From contig NZ_JAHWXK010000001.1 of the NCBI RefSeq assembly GCF_023091155.1, positions 1,426,001 through 1,490,000 on the forward strand: a stretch of DNA of 64,000 bases. The letters are read 5' to 3'. Source of the DNA: Microbacterium sufflavum (lineage in GTDB: Bacteria > Actinomycetota > Actinomycetes > Actinomycetales > Microbacteriaceae). How positions within the stretch are numbered: position 1 is the stretch's first letter; each line of letters starts with the position of its first letter. Under the pieces are notes generated by a model, which was not told the DNA's origin, searched no databases, and worked only from the letters and a program-made list of their open reading frames with translations. Positions 35,644 to 45,121 of the stretch are shown piece after piece. A program made the position numbers and the translations under genes.

Positions 35644-37271
35644 GCGCCGCGCCCCTCACGGTCGTGATCGTCGGCGGGGTCGCGGGCGGGATGTCCGCCG
35701 CCACCCGACTGCGCCGACTGGACGAGTCCGCGCACATCGTCGTCTTCGAGCGCGGACCCGAGGTGTCCTACGCCAACTGCGGCCTCCCGTACTACGTGGG
35801 CGGGGTGATCCAGGACCGCGAGGCGCTGCTGCTGCAGACCCCCGAGTCGCTGCACCGCCGCTTCCGGCTCGACGTGCGCGTGCGCCACGAGGTCGTGCAC
35901 ATCGACACCGACCGCCGCGTCGTCGAGGTCGAAGGGCCCGACGGGCAGCGGATGCGCCAGCCGTACGATCGCCTCGTGCTCGCCACCGGAGCCCGCCCGC
36001 GCCGCGACGAGCCCGACGCGGGACCGCCCGTGCGCAGCCTGCGCACGGTCGACGATGCCGACGCGATCCACGCCGCGGCACGATCCGGGCTGCCCGTGGT
36101 CGTGGTCGGCGGCGGTTACACGGGGCTGGAGGCCGTCGAGAACCTCGTCGCCCGTGGCGCCGCGGTCACGCTCGTGCAGCGCGGGCCCCAGCTGCTCTCC
36201 CCGCTCGACCCCGAGATGGTCGCACCGCTCGCCGAGGAGCTGCGGGTGCGCGGGGTGGACGTACGGCTCGGCGTCGAGATCACCGCGTCCGCGCCGGGTG
36301 CCGTGACCCTGAGCGACGGGACCGTCGTGGCCGCCGAGTTCGTGGTGGACGCGTCGGGAGTGGTGCCCGAGGTCGGGCTCGCGCGGGACGCGGGCATCCG
36401 GATCGGCGAGACGGGCGGGATCGCGGTGGACGACGCCTGCCGCACCAGCGCCCCCGACGTGTTCGCGGTGGGCGACGGTGTCGAGAAGAGCGACCTGGTG
36501 GGCGGCGGCCCCGCACTCATCACGATGGCGGGACTCGCGAATCGGCATGGCCGGATGGTGGCCGACGTCATCGCGGGCCGGGTCGAGGCTGCGTCACCGG
36601 CCGTCGGCACCGGCATCGTGGGCGTGTTCGGGCTCGCGCTCGCCAAGACCGGCTGGAGCGAACGGCAGCTCCGCGCCGCCGGTCGTGAGTTCTACGTCGT
36701 GCACGTGCACCCGGGCTCGCACGCGGGCTACTACCCCGGTGCGGAGACGCTGTCGATGAAGCTGCTGGCCGACCCGGCGAGCGACCGCATCCTCGGCGCG
36801 CAGGTGGTGGGTCGCGACGGGGTCGACAAGCGCATCGACGTGATCGCCACCGCGATGCAGGCGGGCGTCACGGCCGCGGGTCTCGCCCGGCTCGAGCTCG
36901 CCTATGCGCCGCAGTTCGGCTCGGCGAAGGACCCGGTCAACATGCTCGGCTACGTGGCCGAGAACACGCGCACCGGCACCACCCCCACCGTGCAGTGGCA
37001 CGGGCTCGACGACGCCGTGCGCGCGGGGGCCGTGCTCATCGATGTGCGCTCCCCCGCGGAGCACGCGGCCGGCGCGATCCCCGGCGCGCTCAACGTCCCG
37101 CTGGACGAGTTGCGCGACCGCCTCGACGAGCTGCCGGCGGGGCCGCTGGTCGTCCACTGCCAGGTGGGGCTCCGCGGTCACATCGCGACGCGGCTGCTGC
37201 GGCAGCACGGACGCGACGTGCGCAACCTCGACGGCGGCTACCGCACCTGGCGTGACGGCACGGTGCGGTAG
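35640..37271 (+). CDS. CoA-disulfide reductase with C-terminal rhodanese domain
   Basis: 543 residues. FAD/NAD(P)-dependent reductase: GGVAGG (12-17), active-site Cys47 in SYANCGLPYYVGG, a second dinucleotide-binding motif VVVGGGYTGLEAVENL, and the dimerisation domain to about 445. From about 450 a rhodanese domain has active Cys507 in VVHCQVGLRGH. CoADR-rhodanese fusions reduce CoA persulfides and polysulfides. The divergent CstR-like repressor suggests induction by reactive sulfur. Confidence 0.92.
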   Translation: MSAAPLTVVIVGGVAGGMSAATRLRRLDESAHIVVFERGPEVSYANCGLPYYVGGVIQDREALLLQTPESLHRRFRLDVRVRHEVVHIDTDRRVVEVEGPDGQRMRQPYDRLVLATGARPRRDEPDAGPPVRSLRTVDDADAIHAAARSGLPVVVVGGGYTGLEAVENLVARGAAVTLVQRGPQLLSPLDPEMVAPLAEELRVRGVDVRLGVEITASAPGAVTLSDGTVVAAEFVVDASGVVPEVGLARDAGIRIGETGGIAVDDACRTSAPDVFAVGDGVEKSDLVGGGPALITMAGLANRHGRMVADVIAGRVEAASPAVGTGIVGVFGLALAKTGWSERQLRAAGREFYVVHVHPGSHAGYYPGAETLSMKLLADPASDRILGAQVVGRDGVDKRIDVIATAMQAGVTAAGLARLELAYAPQFGSAKDPVNMLGYVAENTRTGTTPTVQWHGLDDAVRAGAVLIDVRSPAEHAAGAIPGALNVPLDELRDRLDELPAGPLVVHCQVGLRGHIATRLLRQHGRDVRNLDGGYRTWRDGTVR

Positions 37272-37291
37272 CGCGCCGGAGTCGCGGGGCC

Positions 37292-39613
37292 TCAGTCGCT
37301 GGCGAGCTTCGCGGCGAACTCCCGTTCCACGTCGACGTAGTGGTCGTCGGCCACGTCGTAGACCACCTGGTGGATCTCACCGCCCGTGAAGGCGAAGCGG
37401 TTGGGGTAGGCGGTGGTCACGGTGTCGCCCGAGTCGTAGCCGACGCTCAGTCCCTCGCCCGTGAGGGCGTAGCGGCCGAGCTGGGTGCGGATCGGGATCG
37501 ACTCGACGGCCTCGTCGTCGACGTAGAGCGTGAGCGTGCCGAGCGCTTCGCCGTGGTCGCCGCTGCCCTCCTTCTCGAAGCCGACGCCGACGATGTGGCG
37601 GCCCTCGGTCGGCGCGGCGGTGCCGACCCGCTGCTCGGGCGGGATGCCGAGGAAGTTGTACACGAACGACAGCGTGCCGTCCTGCACGTACAGGCTGTAG
37701 CCGCCGAAGCGCGAGCCCTGGGCGACGATCACGCCCTCGGTCGCCGCGGTGAAGTCCACGTCGGCGAGGATCTTGAACGACACCTGCTGCGTGCGCGCGG
37801 CGAGCTGCTCCTGCACCTCGGTCGTCTCCGGGTAGTAGGTGAAGCGGCCGTCGGCGGGCACCGGCAGGTGGTACTCGTATTTGATGAAGTCGGCGACGCC
37901 CAGGTCGTTCAGGGGCAGCACGTCGTACTTCTTGGCCTCTTCGAGCCAGAGCGCCGTGAGCTCCTCCAGCTTCTCGGGGTACTGCTCGGCGAGGTCCACG
38001 GCCTCCGCCCTGTCCTCGTCGACGTGGAACAGCTGCCAGCGGTCCTCGTCGAAGTGCCCCAGGCCGATCGGGACGGGGCCGTGCTCGGCGACGGCCTTCC
38101 ACCCCTTGCTCCAGATACCGCGCGTGCCGAGCATCTCGTAGTACTGCGTCTGCTTGGTGGTGGGGGCGTCCGCGGCGTCGAAGGAGTAGTTCATCGGCAC
38201 CCCGGGCATCGGCGTCTGCTCCACGCCGTCCACGACGGTCGGCGCCTCGACGCCGCACGCCTCCAGGATCGTCGGCACGATGTCGGTGCAGTGGTGGTAC
38301 TGGCTGCGCACCTCGCCGCGCGCCGTGATCCCCGCGGGCCAGTGGATGATCAGCGGGTCCGCCGAGCCGCCCGCGTAGGAGTAGCGCTTGAACATGCGGA
38401 ACGGCGTGGAGAACGCCATCGCCCAGCCGGTCGGGTAGTGGTTGTAGGCGTCGGGCCCGCCGAGCTTGTCGATCATCGTCAGGTTGCGTGCGACGTCTTC
38501 GGGGTAGCCGTTGAAGAACAGGTTCTCGTTGATCGAGCCGTTCGGGCTGCCCTCGCCGGAGGCGCCGTTGTCTGCCGCGTAGATGATGAGCGTGTTGTCG
38601 AGCTGTCCCGACTTCTCCAGGTGCTCGATGATGCGGCCGACCTGCGCATCGGTGTATTCGCTGAACCCCGCGTACACCTCCGCGGTCCGCGAGAACAGCG
38701 CCTTCTCCTCGTCGGTCAGCTCCGCCCACGGACGCACGCTGTCGACCTCGGCGAACGTGCCGGGCGTCATCGGGTTCATGTCGGTCAGCTGCGTGCCCTC
38801 CGGCAGGATGCCGCGCTCGATCATGCGCGGCAGCACCCACTCGCGGTACGCCTCGTAGCCGTCGTCGAACATGCCCCGGTACTTGTCGATGTACTCCTGC
38901 GGGGCGTGGTGCGGGGCGTGGTTCGCGCCGGGGCAGAACCACAGGTACCACGGCTTGTCCGGGTTCGACTGCTTCGTGTCGCGCAGCATCCGGATCGCCT
39001 GATCCGCGAGGTCCTTGGACAGGTGATACCCGTCCTCGGGCTGGGAGGGCTGGTCGATGTAGTGGTTGTCGACGGCCAGATCGGGGTACCACTGGTTGGT
39101 CTCGCCGCCGATGAAGCCGTAGAACCGGTCGAAGCCGTGCCCGAGCGGCCATTCGCTGCGGTCCGAGCCGCTGGAGATCGCGTTGATCGGCACGTTGTGG
39201 TTCTTGCCGACCCAGTACGTGGACCAGCCGTTGTCGCGGAGGATGCGCGCGAGCGGCGCGTTCGACTTCGGGATGTGCCCGTTGTAGCCAGGGAACCCCG
39301 TCGAGGTCTCGGAGATCGTGGCGTAGCCGTTCTGGTGGTGCGTGCGTCCGGTGAGGAACGTCGACCGGGTGGGCGAGCACAGGGCGGTCGTGTGCCACTG
39401 CGAATAGGTGAGGCCGTTGTCGGCGAGGCGCTGGAGCGTGGGCATGTGGATGCGCCCGCCGTACGGCTCCCACGCCGCGAGACCCGTGTCGTCGAACAGG
39501 ATCACCAGCACGTTCGGCGCACCCTCCGGCGCCTTGGTGAGCTCGTACGCCCCCCAGTCAGGCGTCGAGTCGCGGATGTCGAGTTCGATCTTCCCCTGGA
39601 ACTCCCGAGCCAT
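37292..39613 (-). CDS. Type I sulfatase (arylsulfatase)
   Basis: 773 residues, cytoplasmic by sequence (no signal peptide). Metal-site DD at 41-42 (ILFDDTGLA); Cys79 in CSPTRSTFLTGRTHH is the site normally converted to formylglycine. Further landmarks are GKNHNVP, FYGFIGGETNQWYPDL and YAADNGASGEGS. The C-terminal ~150 residues form a beta-rich extension. It cleaves sulfate esters. ATG 39613 has GGAGGGAG upstream. No formylglycine-generating enzyme gene is in the window, so maturation would depend on one elsewhere. Confidence 0.9.
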   Translation of the reverse strand: MAREFQGKIELDIRDSTPDWGAYELTKAPEGAPNVLVILFDDTGLAAWEPYGGRIHMPTLQRLADNGLTYSQWHTTALCSPTRSTFLTGRTHHQNGYATISETSTGFPGYNGHIPKSNAPLARILRDNGWSTYWVGKNHNVPINAISSGSDRSEWPLGHGFDRFYGFIGGETNQWYPDLAVDNHYIDQPSQPEDGYHLSKDLADQAIRMLRDTKQSNPDKPWYLWFCPGANHAPHHAPQEYIDKYRGMFDDGYEAYREWVLPRMIERGILPEGTQLTDMNPMTPGTFAEVDSVRPWAELTDEEKALFSRTAEVYAGFSEYTDAQVGRIIEHLEKSGQLDNTLIIYAADNGASGEGSPNGSINENLFFNGYPEDVARNLTMIDKLGGPDAYNHYPTGWAMAFSTPFRMFKRYSYAGGSADPLIIHWPAGITARGEVRSQYHHCTDIVPTILEACGVEAPTVVDGVEQTPMPGVPMNYSFDAADAPTTKQTQYYEMLGTRGIWSKGWKAVAEHGPVPIGLGHFDEDRWQLFHVDEDRAEAVDLAEQYPEKLEELTALWLEEAKKYDVLPLNDLGVADFIKYEYHLPVPADGRFTYYPETTEVQEQLAARTQQVSFKILADVDFTAATEGVIVAQGSRFGGYSLYVQDGTLSFVYNFLGIPPEQRVGTAAPTEGRHIVGVGFEKEGSGDHGEALGTLTLYVDDEAVESIPIRTQLGRYALTGEGLSVGYDSGDTVTTAYPNRFAFTGGEIHQVVYDVADDHYVDVEREFAAKLASD

Positions 39614-39739
39614 GATGTCTCCCTCCGGTCGGAACACGTGTCTGCTCGGCACGGTATCGAGGGCGCAAAGGGGGGGGACAGGTGGCTCTCGCAGGATCAC
39701 CAGGGTGATTCCCGCGGGGGCCGTCGTGGCCGCAGCGGG

Positions 39740-40747
39740 TCAGACCAGGCGGGCGGTCGTGCCGCGCACGTTGAGCTCGTACGGCAGCGCGGCCGGGGGC
39801 CGTACGGCCTCGGGATCGGCGAGCTTCGCCAGGACGGCGTCCGCCGCGCGTTCGCCCTGCCCGAGGGGGAACTGGTCGACCGTGGTGAGGCGGAAGAACT
39901 CGCCGAGCTCGTGGCCGTCGATGCCCACGATCGACAGGTCCTCCGGCACGCGGAACCCGAGGTCGCGGGCGGCGAGGAGCGCCCCGATCGCCATCTCGTC
40001 CGAGGCGGCGAACACCGCGGTCGGGCGCGGGCCGGGGCGGCCCAGCAGCTGCTTCGCGGCCCGGTAGCCGCCCTCGACCGTGAAGTCGGCCGGCTCCAGG
40101 AACGCCGGCTGCAGCGGGATCCCGGCCGTCGCGAGGGCCCGCTCGAACCCGAGTCGGCGGTTGGTGGGGATGTGGAAGTCGAGGTCGAACTCGGGGTTCG
40201 CGCCGATGTGCGCGATCTGGGTGTGGCCGAGTCCGATGAGGTGCTCCGTGGCGAGCTGCGCGACCGCGACGTCGTCGACCGTGAGCGTGTCGAGCTTCGG
40301 GTTCGGGCCGCCGATCGCGATCACGGGCAGCCCGAGGTCGAGCAGCTGCTGCGTCTCGTCCTCGTCGAGCTCGATCGACACGGCGATCACCGCGTCCACG
40401 CGCTGCCGTCGCAGGAATGTGCCGAACACGTCACGGCGCACGTCCTCGTCGGCGGTGATGTTGTAGAGCGTGATGTCGTAGCCGGCGCGCATCAGTGCGG
40501 CGGACACCCCCGACAGCACCGTGCTGAAGAACCACCGGTCGAGGAACGGCACCACCACGCCGATGTTGCGCGTGCGACCCGAGGCGAGGCTCGAGGCCCG
40601 CGACGACACCACGTAGCCGAGCGACTGCGCGGCCGCGCGCACGCGCTCGCGCGCCGACTCCGAGACCTGCCCTCGTCCGCTCAGCGCGCGGGAGACGGTC
40701 GCGGTGGAGACGCCGGCGAGCCGGGCGACCTCGTCGATGCTCGCCAT
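39740..40747 (-). CDS. LacI-family regulator of the alpha-glucosidase operon
   Basis: 335 residues. N-terminal HTH: MASIDEVARLAGVSTATVSRALSGRGQVS; hinge about 45-60; periplasmic-binding-protein-like effector domain. It lies 77 nt downstream of the GH13 gene on the same strand, separated by a strong hairpin. It probably represses that gene through the operator at 42503-42516, with an alpha-glucoside as inducer (inferred from position). Confidence 0.88.
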   Translation of the reverse strand: MASIDEVARLAGVSTATVSRALSGRGQVSESARERVRAAAQSLGYVVSSRASSLASGRTRNIGVVVPFLDRWFFSTVLSGVSAALMRAGYDITLYNITADEDVRRDVFGTFLRRQRVDAVIAVSIELDEDETQQLLDLGLPVIAIGGPNPKLDTLTVDDVAVAQLATEHLIGLGHTQIAHIGANPEFDLDFHIPTNRRLGFERALATAGIPLQPAFLEPADFTVEGGYRAAKQLLGRPGPRPTAVFAASDEMAIGALLAARDLGFRVPEDLSIVGIDGHELGEFFRLTTVDQFPLGQGERAADAVLAKLADPEAVRPPAALPYELNVRGTTARLV

Positions 40748-40766
40748 GGGTCCTCCTGGGGTTCCT

Positions 40767-40817
40767 GTTCCGTCGCGGTCGCGCGCTGCGGGCAGCGTCT
40801 GCGACCGCGACGGGAAC
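40767..40817 (-). terminator. Large hairpin between GH13 and LacI genes
   Basis: Arms GTTCCGTCGCGGTCGC (40767-40782) and GCGACCGCGACGGGAAC (40801-40817) pair with one bulge. The loop can form a second small stem (CGCTGC/GCAGCG). No U-run follows. It may be an attenuator or mRNA-stabilising element rather than a full terminator, so that less LacI protein than enzyme is made. Confidence 0.5.
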
Positions 40818-40824
40818 GGGCGGG

Positions 40825-42489
40825 TCAGGCCGCGGTGGTGTACCAGACGGCGGTGTCGACCGGCAGGTCGGGGCCGTCGAAGGGCTGGCTGCGCAGCACG
40901 ATCAGGGCGCCGTCCGGCAGGGGGAGCGCGGCGGTACCGAGGTTGGCGAGCACGTGCACCTCGCCGCGGCGGAACGCGACCGCGTCGGGCCCCGCGTCCT
41001 CCCACACGAGGGAGCCGGTGCCGAAGCCGTGTTCGCGGCGCCCGGCGAGCAGGCGCTTGTACAGGGCGAGGGTCGACGCGGGGTCGACCTCCTCCACGTC
41101 GCGCGCATGGGCCGCCCAGTCCGCGGGCTGCGGGAGCCACGACAGCCCGGTGTCGTTGAAGCCGAACGCGGGGGCCTCGGCCTCCCAGGGCAGCGGCACG
41201 CGGCAGCCGTCGCGGCCGTAGCGCTCGCCGTTGGTGCGGAACCACGTGGGATCCTGCCGGAACTCGTCCGGGATCTCCATGGCCTCGGGCAGCCCGAGCT
41301 CCTCGCCCTGGTACAGGTACGCCGAGCCGGGGAGGGCCAGCATCAGGGTCGTGGCGGCGCGGGCGCGCGCCAGGCCGATCGCGGTGTCGGGCTTGTCGGG
41401 CGTGTTCGGCCCGATGCCCTCGCCCTGCGGGTTCTCGGACGTGAGGGCCAGGCGCGAGGCGTGGCGCACGACGTCGTGGTTCGACAGCACCCAGGTGCTG
41501 GGGGCGCCGACCGCGCCGAACTCGTCGAGCGACTCGCGGATCACATCGCCCAGGGCCTTCGCGTCCCACTCGGTCATGAGGTACGGGAAGTTGAAGGTCT
41601 GGTGCATCTCGTCGGGCCGCACCCACAGCGCGGTCTCCTTGAGCGTCGGCATCCAGGCCTCGCCGCACAGCGCGCGGTCGCCGTCGTACTCGGCCAGCAC
41701 GCGGTGCCAGTCGCGGTAGATCTCGTGCACGCCGTCCTGGCCCCAGTACGGCACGTTCGACTCGCCGCCGCCCATGGAGTCGGCGTCGGTGGGGGGCGTG
41801 TAGTCGGGCAGCCCCTCGGTCTTGATCATGCCGTGGGCCACGTCGACCCGGAAGCCGTCGACCCCACGGTCGAGCCAGAAGCGCAGGATGGAGCGGAACT
41901 CCTCCTGCACCTCCTCGTTGTTCCAGTCGAAGTCGGGCTGCGTGGCGTCGAAGATGTGCAGGTACCACTGGCCGGGCGTGCCGTCGGCCTCGGTCACGCG
42001 CTGCCACATGCCGCCGCCGAAGACCGACTCCCAGTTGTTGGGCGGCAGCTCGCCGTTCTCGCCCCTGCCGTCGCGGAAGATGTAGCGCGCGCGCTCCGGG
42101 CTGCCCGGTCCCGCGGCGAGGGCCGCCTGGAACCACGGGTGCTGGTCGGACGAGTGGTTGGGCACCAGGTCGACGATCACGCGGATGCCGCGGTCGTGTG
42201 CGGCGGCGAGCATGTCGTCGAAGTCGGAGAGGGTGCCGAACAGCGGGTCGACGTCGCGGTAGTCGGCCACGTCGTAGCCGGCGTCGCGCTGCGGGCTCGT
42301 CATGAACGGGCTGAGCCAGATCGCATCGACGCCGAGCTCCTGCAGGGAGTCGAGCCGGCGCGTGATCCCCGGCAGGTCGCCGATGCCGTCGCCCGACGCG
42401 TCCGCGAAGGAGCGGGGGTAGATCTGGTAGATGACGGCGCTGCGCCACCACTCGGTACCGGGGGCTGCGAACTGTTCGAGCTGTGCCAT
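40825..42489 (-). CDS. GH13 alpha-glucosidase / oligo-1,6-glucosidase
   Basis: 554 residues, cytoplasmic. GH13 motifs: WWRSAVIYQIYPRSFADASGDGIGDLPGI, DLVPNHSS, nucleophile Asp216 in DGFRVDVAHG, acid Glu277 in CGEAW, and LSNHDVVRH. It hydrolyses alpha-glucosides such as isomaltose, maltose or sucrose; exact specificity is not clear. TAGCCT (42496-42501, minus) lies six nt before the ATG, so it is probably leaderless, with a LacI-type operator just upstream of the -10. Confidence 0.9.
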   Translation of the reverse strand: MAQLEQFAAPGTEWWRSAVIYQIYPRSFADASGDGIGDLPGITRRLDSLQELGVDAIWLSPFMTSPQRDAGYDVADYRDVDPLFGTLSDFDDMLAAAHDRGIRVIVDLVPNHSSDQHPWFQAALAAGPGSPERARYIFRDGRGENGELPPNNWESVFGGGMWQRVTEADGTPGQWYLHIFDATQPDFDWNNEEVQEEFRSILRFWLDRGVDGFRVDVAHGMIKTEGLPDYTPPTDADSMGGGESNVPYWGQDGVHEIYRDWHRVLAEYDGDRALCGEAWMPTLKETALWVRPDEMHQTFNFPYLMTEWDAKALGDVIRESLDEFGAVGAPSTWVLSNHDVVRHASRLALTSENPQGEGIGPNTPDKPDTAIGLARARAATTLMLALPGSAYLYQGEELGLPEAMEIPDEFRQDPTWFRTNGERYGRDGCRVPLPWEAEAPAFGFNDTGLSWLPQPADWAAHARDVEEVDPASTLALYKRLLAGRREHGFGTGSLVWEDAGPDAVAFRRGEVHVLANLGTAALPLPDGALIVLRSQPFDGPDLPVDTAVWYTTAA

Positions 42490-42495
42490 GCGAAC

Positions 42496-42516
42496 AGGCT
42501 ACTGCAAACGCTTACA
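42496..42516 (-). promoter_or_regulatory. GH13 promoter with LacI-type operator
   Basis: Minus strand: operator TGTAAGCGTTTGCA (42516-42503), a classical LacI/GalR-family form with a central CG, followed one nt later by the -10 TAGCCT (42501-42496) and the ATG six nt on. A repressor here would block RNA polymerase directly. Confidence 0.65.
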
Positions 42517-42635
42517 CTCTCACCACCACGCGGATCGAATCGGTTCGGAGCAGTCCGCGTACCCGGTCGGTGGCGTGCTGTTTCCATCGCCCGGCGGCTC
42601 CCGTCGCCGACAGTGGCCGGGCGATGGGGGCACGG

Positions 42636-43532
42636 TCACGGCGTGGGCATGCCGCCGTTCACGTTCAGCGTCTCGCCGATCACGTAGCTCGACTCCGGCG
42701 ACGCGAGGAACACATATGCCGGCGCGAGCTCGGCCGGCTGCCCCATGCGGCCGAGGGGCGTGTCCTCGCCGAACTTCTCGATCTTCTCCTGGGGCTGTCC
42801 GTCGCTGGGCTGCAGCGGCGTCCAGATCGGGCCCGGCGCCACCGCGTTCACGCGGATGCCCTTCGGCGCGAGCTGCTGGGCGAGACCCTTCGTGAACGCG
42901 TTGATCGTGGACTTCGTGGAGGCGTAGTCGACCAGGATGTCCGACGGCGAGTACGCCTGGATGGACGTGGTGTTGATGATGGTCGACCCGGCGGGCAGGT
43001 GCGGGAGCGCGGCCTTCGTGATCCAGAACATGGCGTACACGTTGGTCTTGAACGTGTCGTCGAACTGCTCGTCGGTCAGGTCGGTCAGCGACTCGCGGTA
43101 CACCTGCTTGCCGCCGTTGTTGACGAGGATGTCGAGCCCGCCCAGGGCCGCCACGGCCTCGGCCACGAGCGTGCGGCAGTACTCCGGGTCGCGCAGGTCG
43201 CCGGGGATCGTGGCGACCGTCGCTCCGGCGTCGCGGAGGAGTCCGGCGATGCGGCTCGCGTCCGCCTCCTCCTCGGGCAGGTAGGAGATCGCCACGTCGG
43301 CGCCCTCCCTGGCGAACGCGATCGCGGTGGCGGCGCCGATGCCGGAGTCGCCCCCGGTGATCAGGGCCTTGCGTCCGGTGAGACGCCCCGTGCCGCGGTA
43401 GGTGTCCTCGCCGAGGTCGGCCTTCGGGGTCAGGTCGGCGTCGAGGCCCGGCTCCGGCATGTGCTGCTTCTGCGGCTGGATGTCGGCGTAGAGCTCGGCG
43501 GGGTTCGTGAAGGTGTACTGGTCGCGGGACAT
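42636..43532 (-). CDS. Short-chain dehydrogenase/reductase (stress-protein-39-like)
   Basis: 298 residues. A ~45-residue N-terminal extension (FTNPAELYADIQPQKQHMPEPG) is typical of the YhdF/YdaD-type SDR subgroup. The cofactor motif is ITGGDSGIGAATA, then LVNNGG, the catalytic YASTKSTINAFTKG (Tyr-x-x-x-Lys) and a C-terminal SSYVIGETLNVNGG. It oxidises or reduces an alcohol/carbonyl with NAD(P)(H); substrate unknown. AAAGGA lies upstream of ATG 43532. Confidence 0.9.
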   Translation of the reverse strand: MSRDQYTFTNPAELYADIQPQKQHMPEPGLDADLTPKADLGEDTYRGTGRLTGRKALITGGDSGIGAATAIAFAREGADVAISYLPEEEADASRIAGLLRDAGATVATIPGDLRDPEYCRTLVAEAVAALGGLDILVNNGGKQVYRESLTDLTDEQFDDTFKTNVYAMFWITKAALPHLPAGSTIINTTSIQAYSPSDILVDYASTKSTINAFTKGLAQQLAPKGIRVNAVAPGPIWTPLQPSDGQPQEKIEKFGEDTPLGRMGQPAELAPAYVFLASPESSYVIGETLNVNGGMPTP

Positions 43533-43660
43533 GGTCGTCCTTTCCGGGGGATCGTGGACTGGCTCCCATCGTCGGATCGGTACCGAGAGGCCGCAAACGC
43601 CTTGCACGCCCGGGCCGGCTTTGCTACACGCGCGGGCCCTCGCCATATCGCACGGGAGAT

Positions 43661-45049
43661 GTGGACGAAAGGCTCTTCAGCGGCGTGTCGCGATCTGGCA
43701 CATTCGGTACCGTGCCCCCCGCTCCGTCCCGTCCCCCGCGCCGACCGGGCACCGCTCGTGTCGTGTCGCCCCTGGTCGCCGTGCGCCGCTCCGCCCCGAT
43801 CAGCGCCGTCGCCGCGCTCGTCGCCGCCGTGGTCCTGCTCGGCGCCGCACCCGCGATGTCGGACAGTCGTGCGCCGCGCGCCGAGACCGGAACCGACGTG
43901 ACGGCCGACCCCGCGGCATCCGTCGCACTCGCCTACGAGTTCCTCGACGCCCGGGTGGACGAGTTCTGCGACGGCGCGGGCCACTGCCTCCCGCGCAGCT
44001 ATCAGGGCGGCTTCTTCACCACCCCGACGTGGGACTTCACCCCCTCCTTCGTGTACGACGACGCGCTGGTCGTGATCGCCTACACGGCCCGCGGCCTGCC
44101 GGACGACCTGCGCCGCGCCCGCGCGATCGGCGACACCCTGCTGTTCGTGCAGGAGGAGGACCCGATCGGCGACGGGCGCACGCGCGCCTCCTACGAGCCC
44201 CACGGCATCCGTCAGGGGCGCGTCGAGATCACCGGGCCCGGCAGCTTCACCGGCAACCAGGCCTGGGTGGGCATGGCCCTCGCGCGCCTCTTCCACGCGA
44301 CGGGCGAGCAGCGGTACCTCGACGGCGCGCTGCGCACCGCGAACTGGATCCAGGACAACACCGCTGACATGACCAGGGCGCCGTACGGCTACACGGGAGG
44401 CCAGACCGACACCGGGGCCTCCCTGGAGTGGAAGTCGACGGAGCACAACACCGACGTCGCCGGGTTCTTCGCCCAGCTCGCCCAGCTCACGGGCGACGCC
44501 GTGTGGGCGCAGCGCTCGGCCGTCGCCGCCGGATTCGTCGCCGCGATGCAGAGCGCGGACGGCCACGTCGACACCGGCACCCTGCTCGACGGCAGCACGG
44601 TCAACACCCGTCCCGTCCCGCTCGATGCGCAGACCTGGAGCGCGCTCGGCACGGGGGACGCCCGCTACGGTGCCGCCCTGGACTGGACGCTCGGGCACCT
44701 GATGGCCACGGACGGCCCGTACCGCGGCCCCTCGATCAGCGATGTGGACGTGTCCAAGGCGTGGTTCGAGGGCAGCGGGCACCTGGCCCTGGCACTCCGG
44801 ATGCGCGATGCCGCGGGTGACGCCGCCCAGGCCGACGAGCTGCTCGCGGACATCCGCCTGGCGCAGCGCGATGCGGTGAACGGCGACGGCAAGGGCATCG
44901 TGGCGACCTCGACCGACGGACTCGACTCCGGCTTCGGCGACCTCTACTACGCGAGCCTGCACACGGGCACGACCGCGTGGTACCTGCTGGCGGCAGCCGC
45001 CGACAACCCGTTCGCGCTTCCCGCGGCCGCCGCGTCCTCGGGCGAGTGA
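43661..45049 (+). CDS. Secreted or membrane-anchored alpha/alpha-barrel hydrolase-like protein
   Basis: Up to 462 residues. A hydrophobic helix (about 46-66, ISAVAALVAAVVLLGAAPA) after basic residues is a signal peptide or anchor. The mature part alternates helices with repeated Trp/Tyr/Gly motifs (FTPSFVYDDALVVIAYTARG, TGNQAWVGMALARLFHATGE, KAWFEGSGHLALALRM), as in (alpha/alpha)6 glycoside hydrolases and related proteins. No catalytic pair can be assigned. Starts are uncertain: GTG 43661 has a GGGAG too close; GTG 43712 is the alternative. Confidence 0.6.
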   Translation: MDERLFSGVSRSGTFGTVPPAPSRPPRRPGTARVVSPLVAVRRSAPISAVAALVAAVVLLGAAPAMSDSRAPRAETGTDVTADPAASVALAYEFLDARVDEFCDGAGHCLPRSYQGGFFTTPTWDFTPSFVYDDALVVIAYTARGLPDDLRRARAIGDTLLFVQEEDPIGDGRTRASYEPHGIRQGRVEITGPGSFTGNQAWVGMALARLFHATGEQRYLDGALRTANWIQDNTADMTRAPYGYTGGQTDTGASLEWKSTEHNTDVAGFFAQLAQLTGDAVWAQRSAVAAGFVAAMQSADGHVDTGTLLDGSTVNTRPVPLDAQTWSALGTGDARYGAALDWTLGHLMATDGPYRGPSISDVDVSKAWFEGSGHLALALRMRDAAGDAAQADELLADIRLAQRDAVNGDGKGIVATSTDGLDSGFGDLYYASLHTGTTAWYLLAAAADNPFALPAAAASSGE

Positions 45050-45121
45050 CACCGCGGCCGACCTGCGGGGCGCCCGTGCGTCAGAGGTCGCGCGGCTGAG
45101 GCTTCGGCGTGCGCCCGTGCG

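Noticed and set aside
45049..45121. purL expected next to purQ-purS
   Set aside because: The segment downstream of purQ is a short spacer followed by a convergent secreted-protein gene; purL is not in the window.
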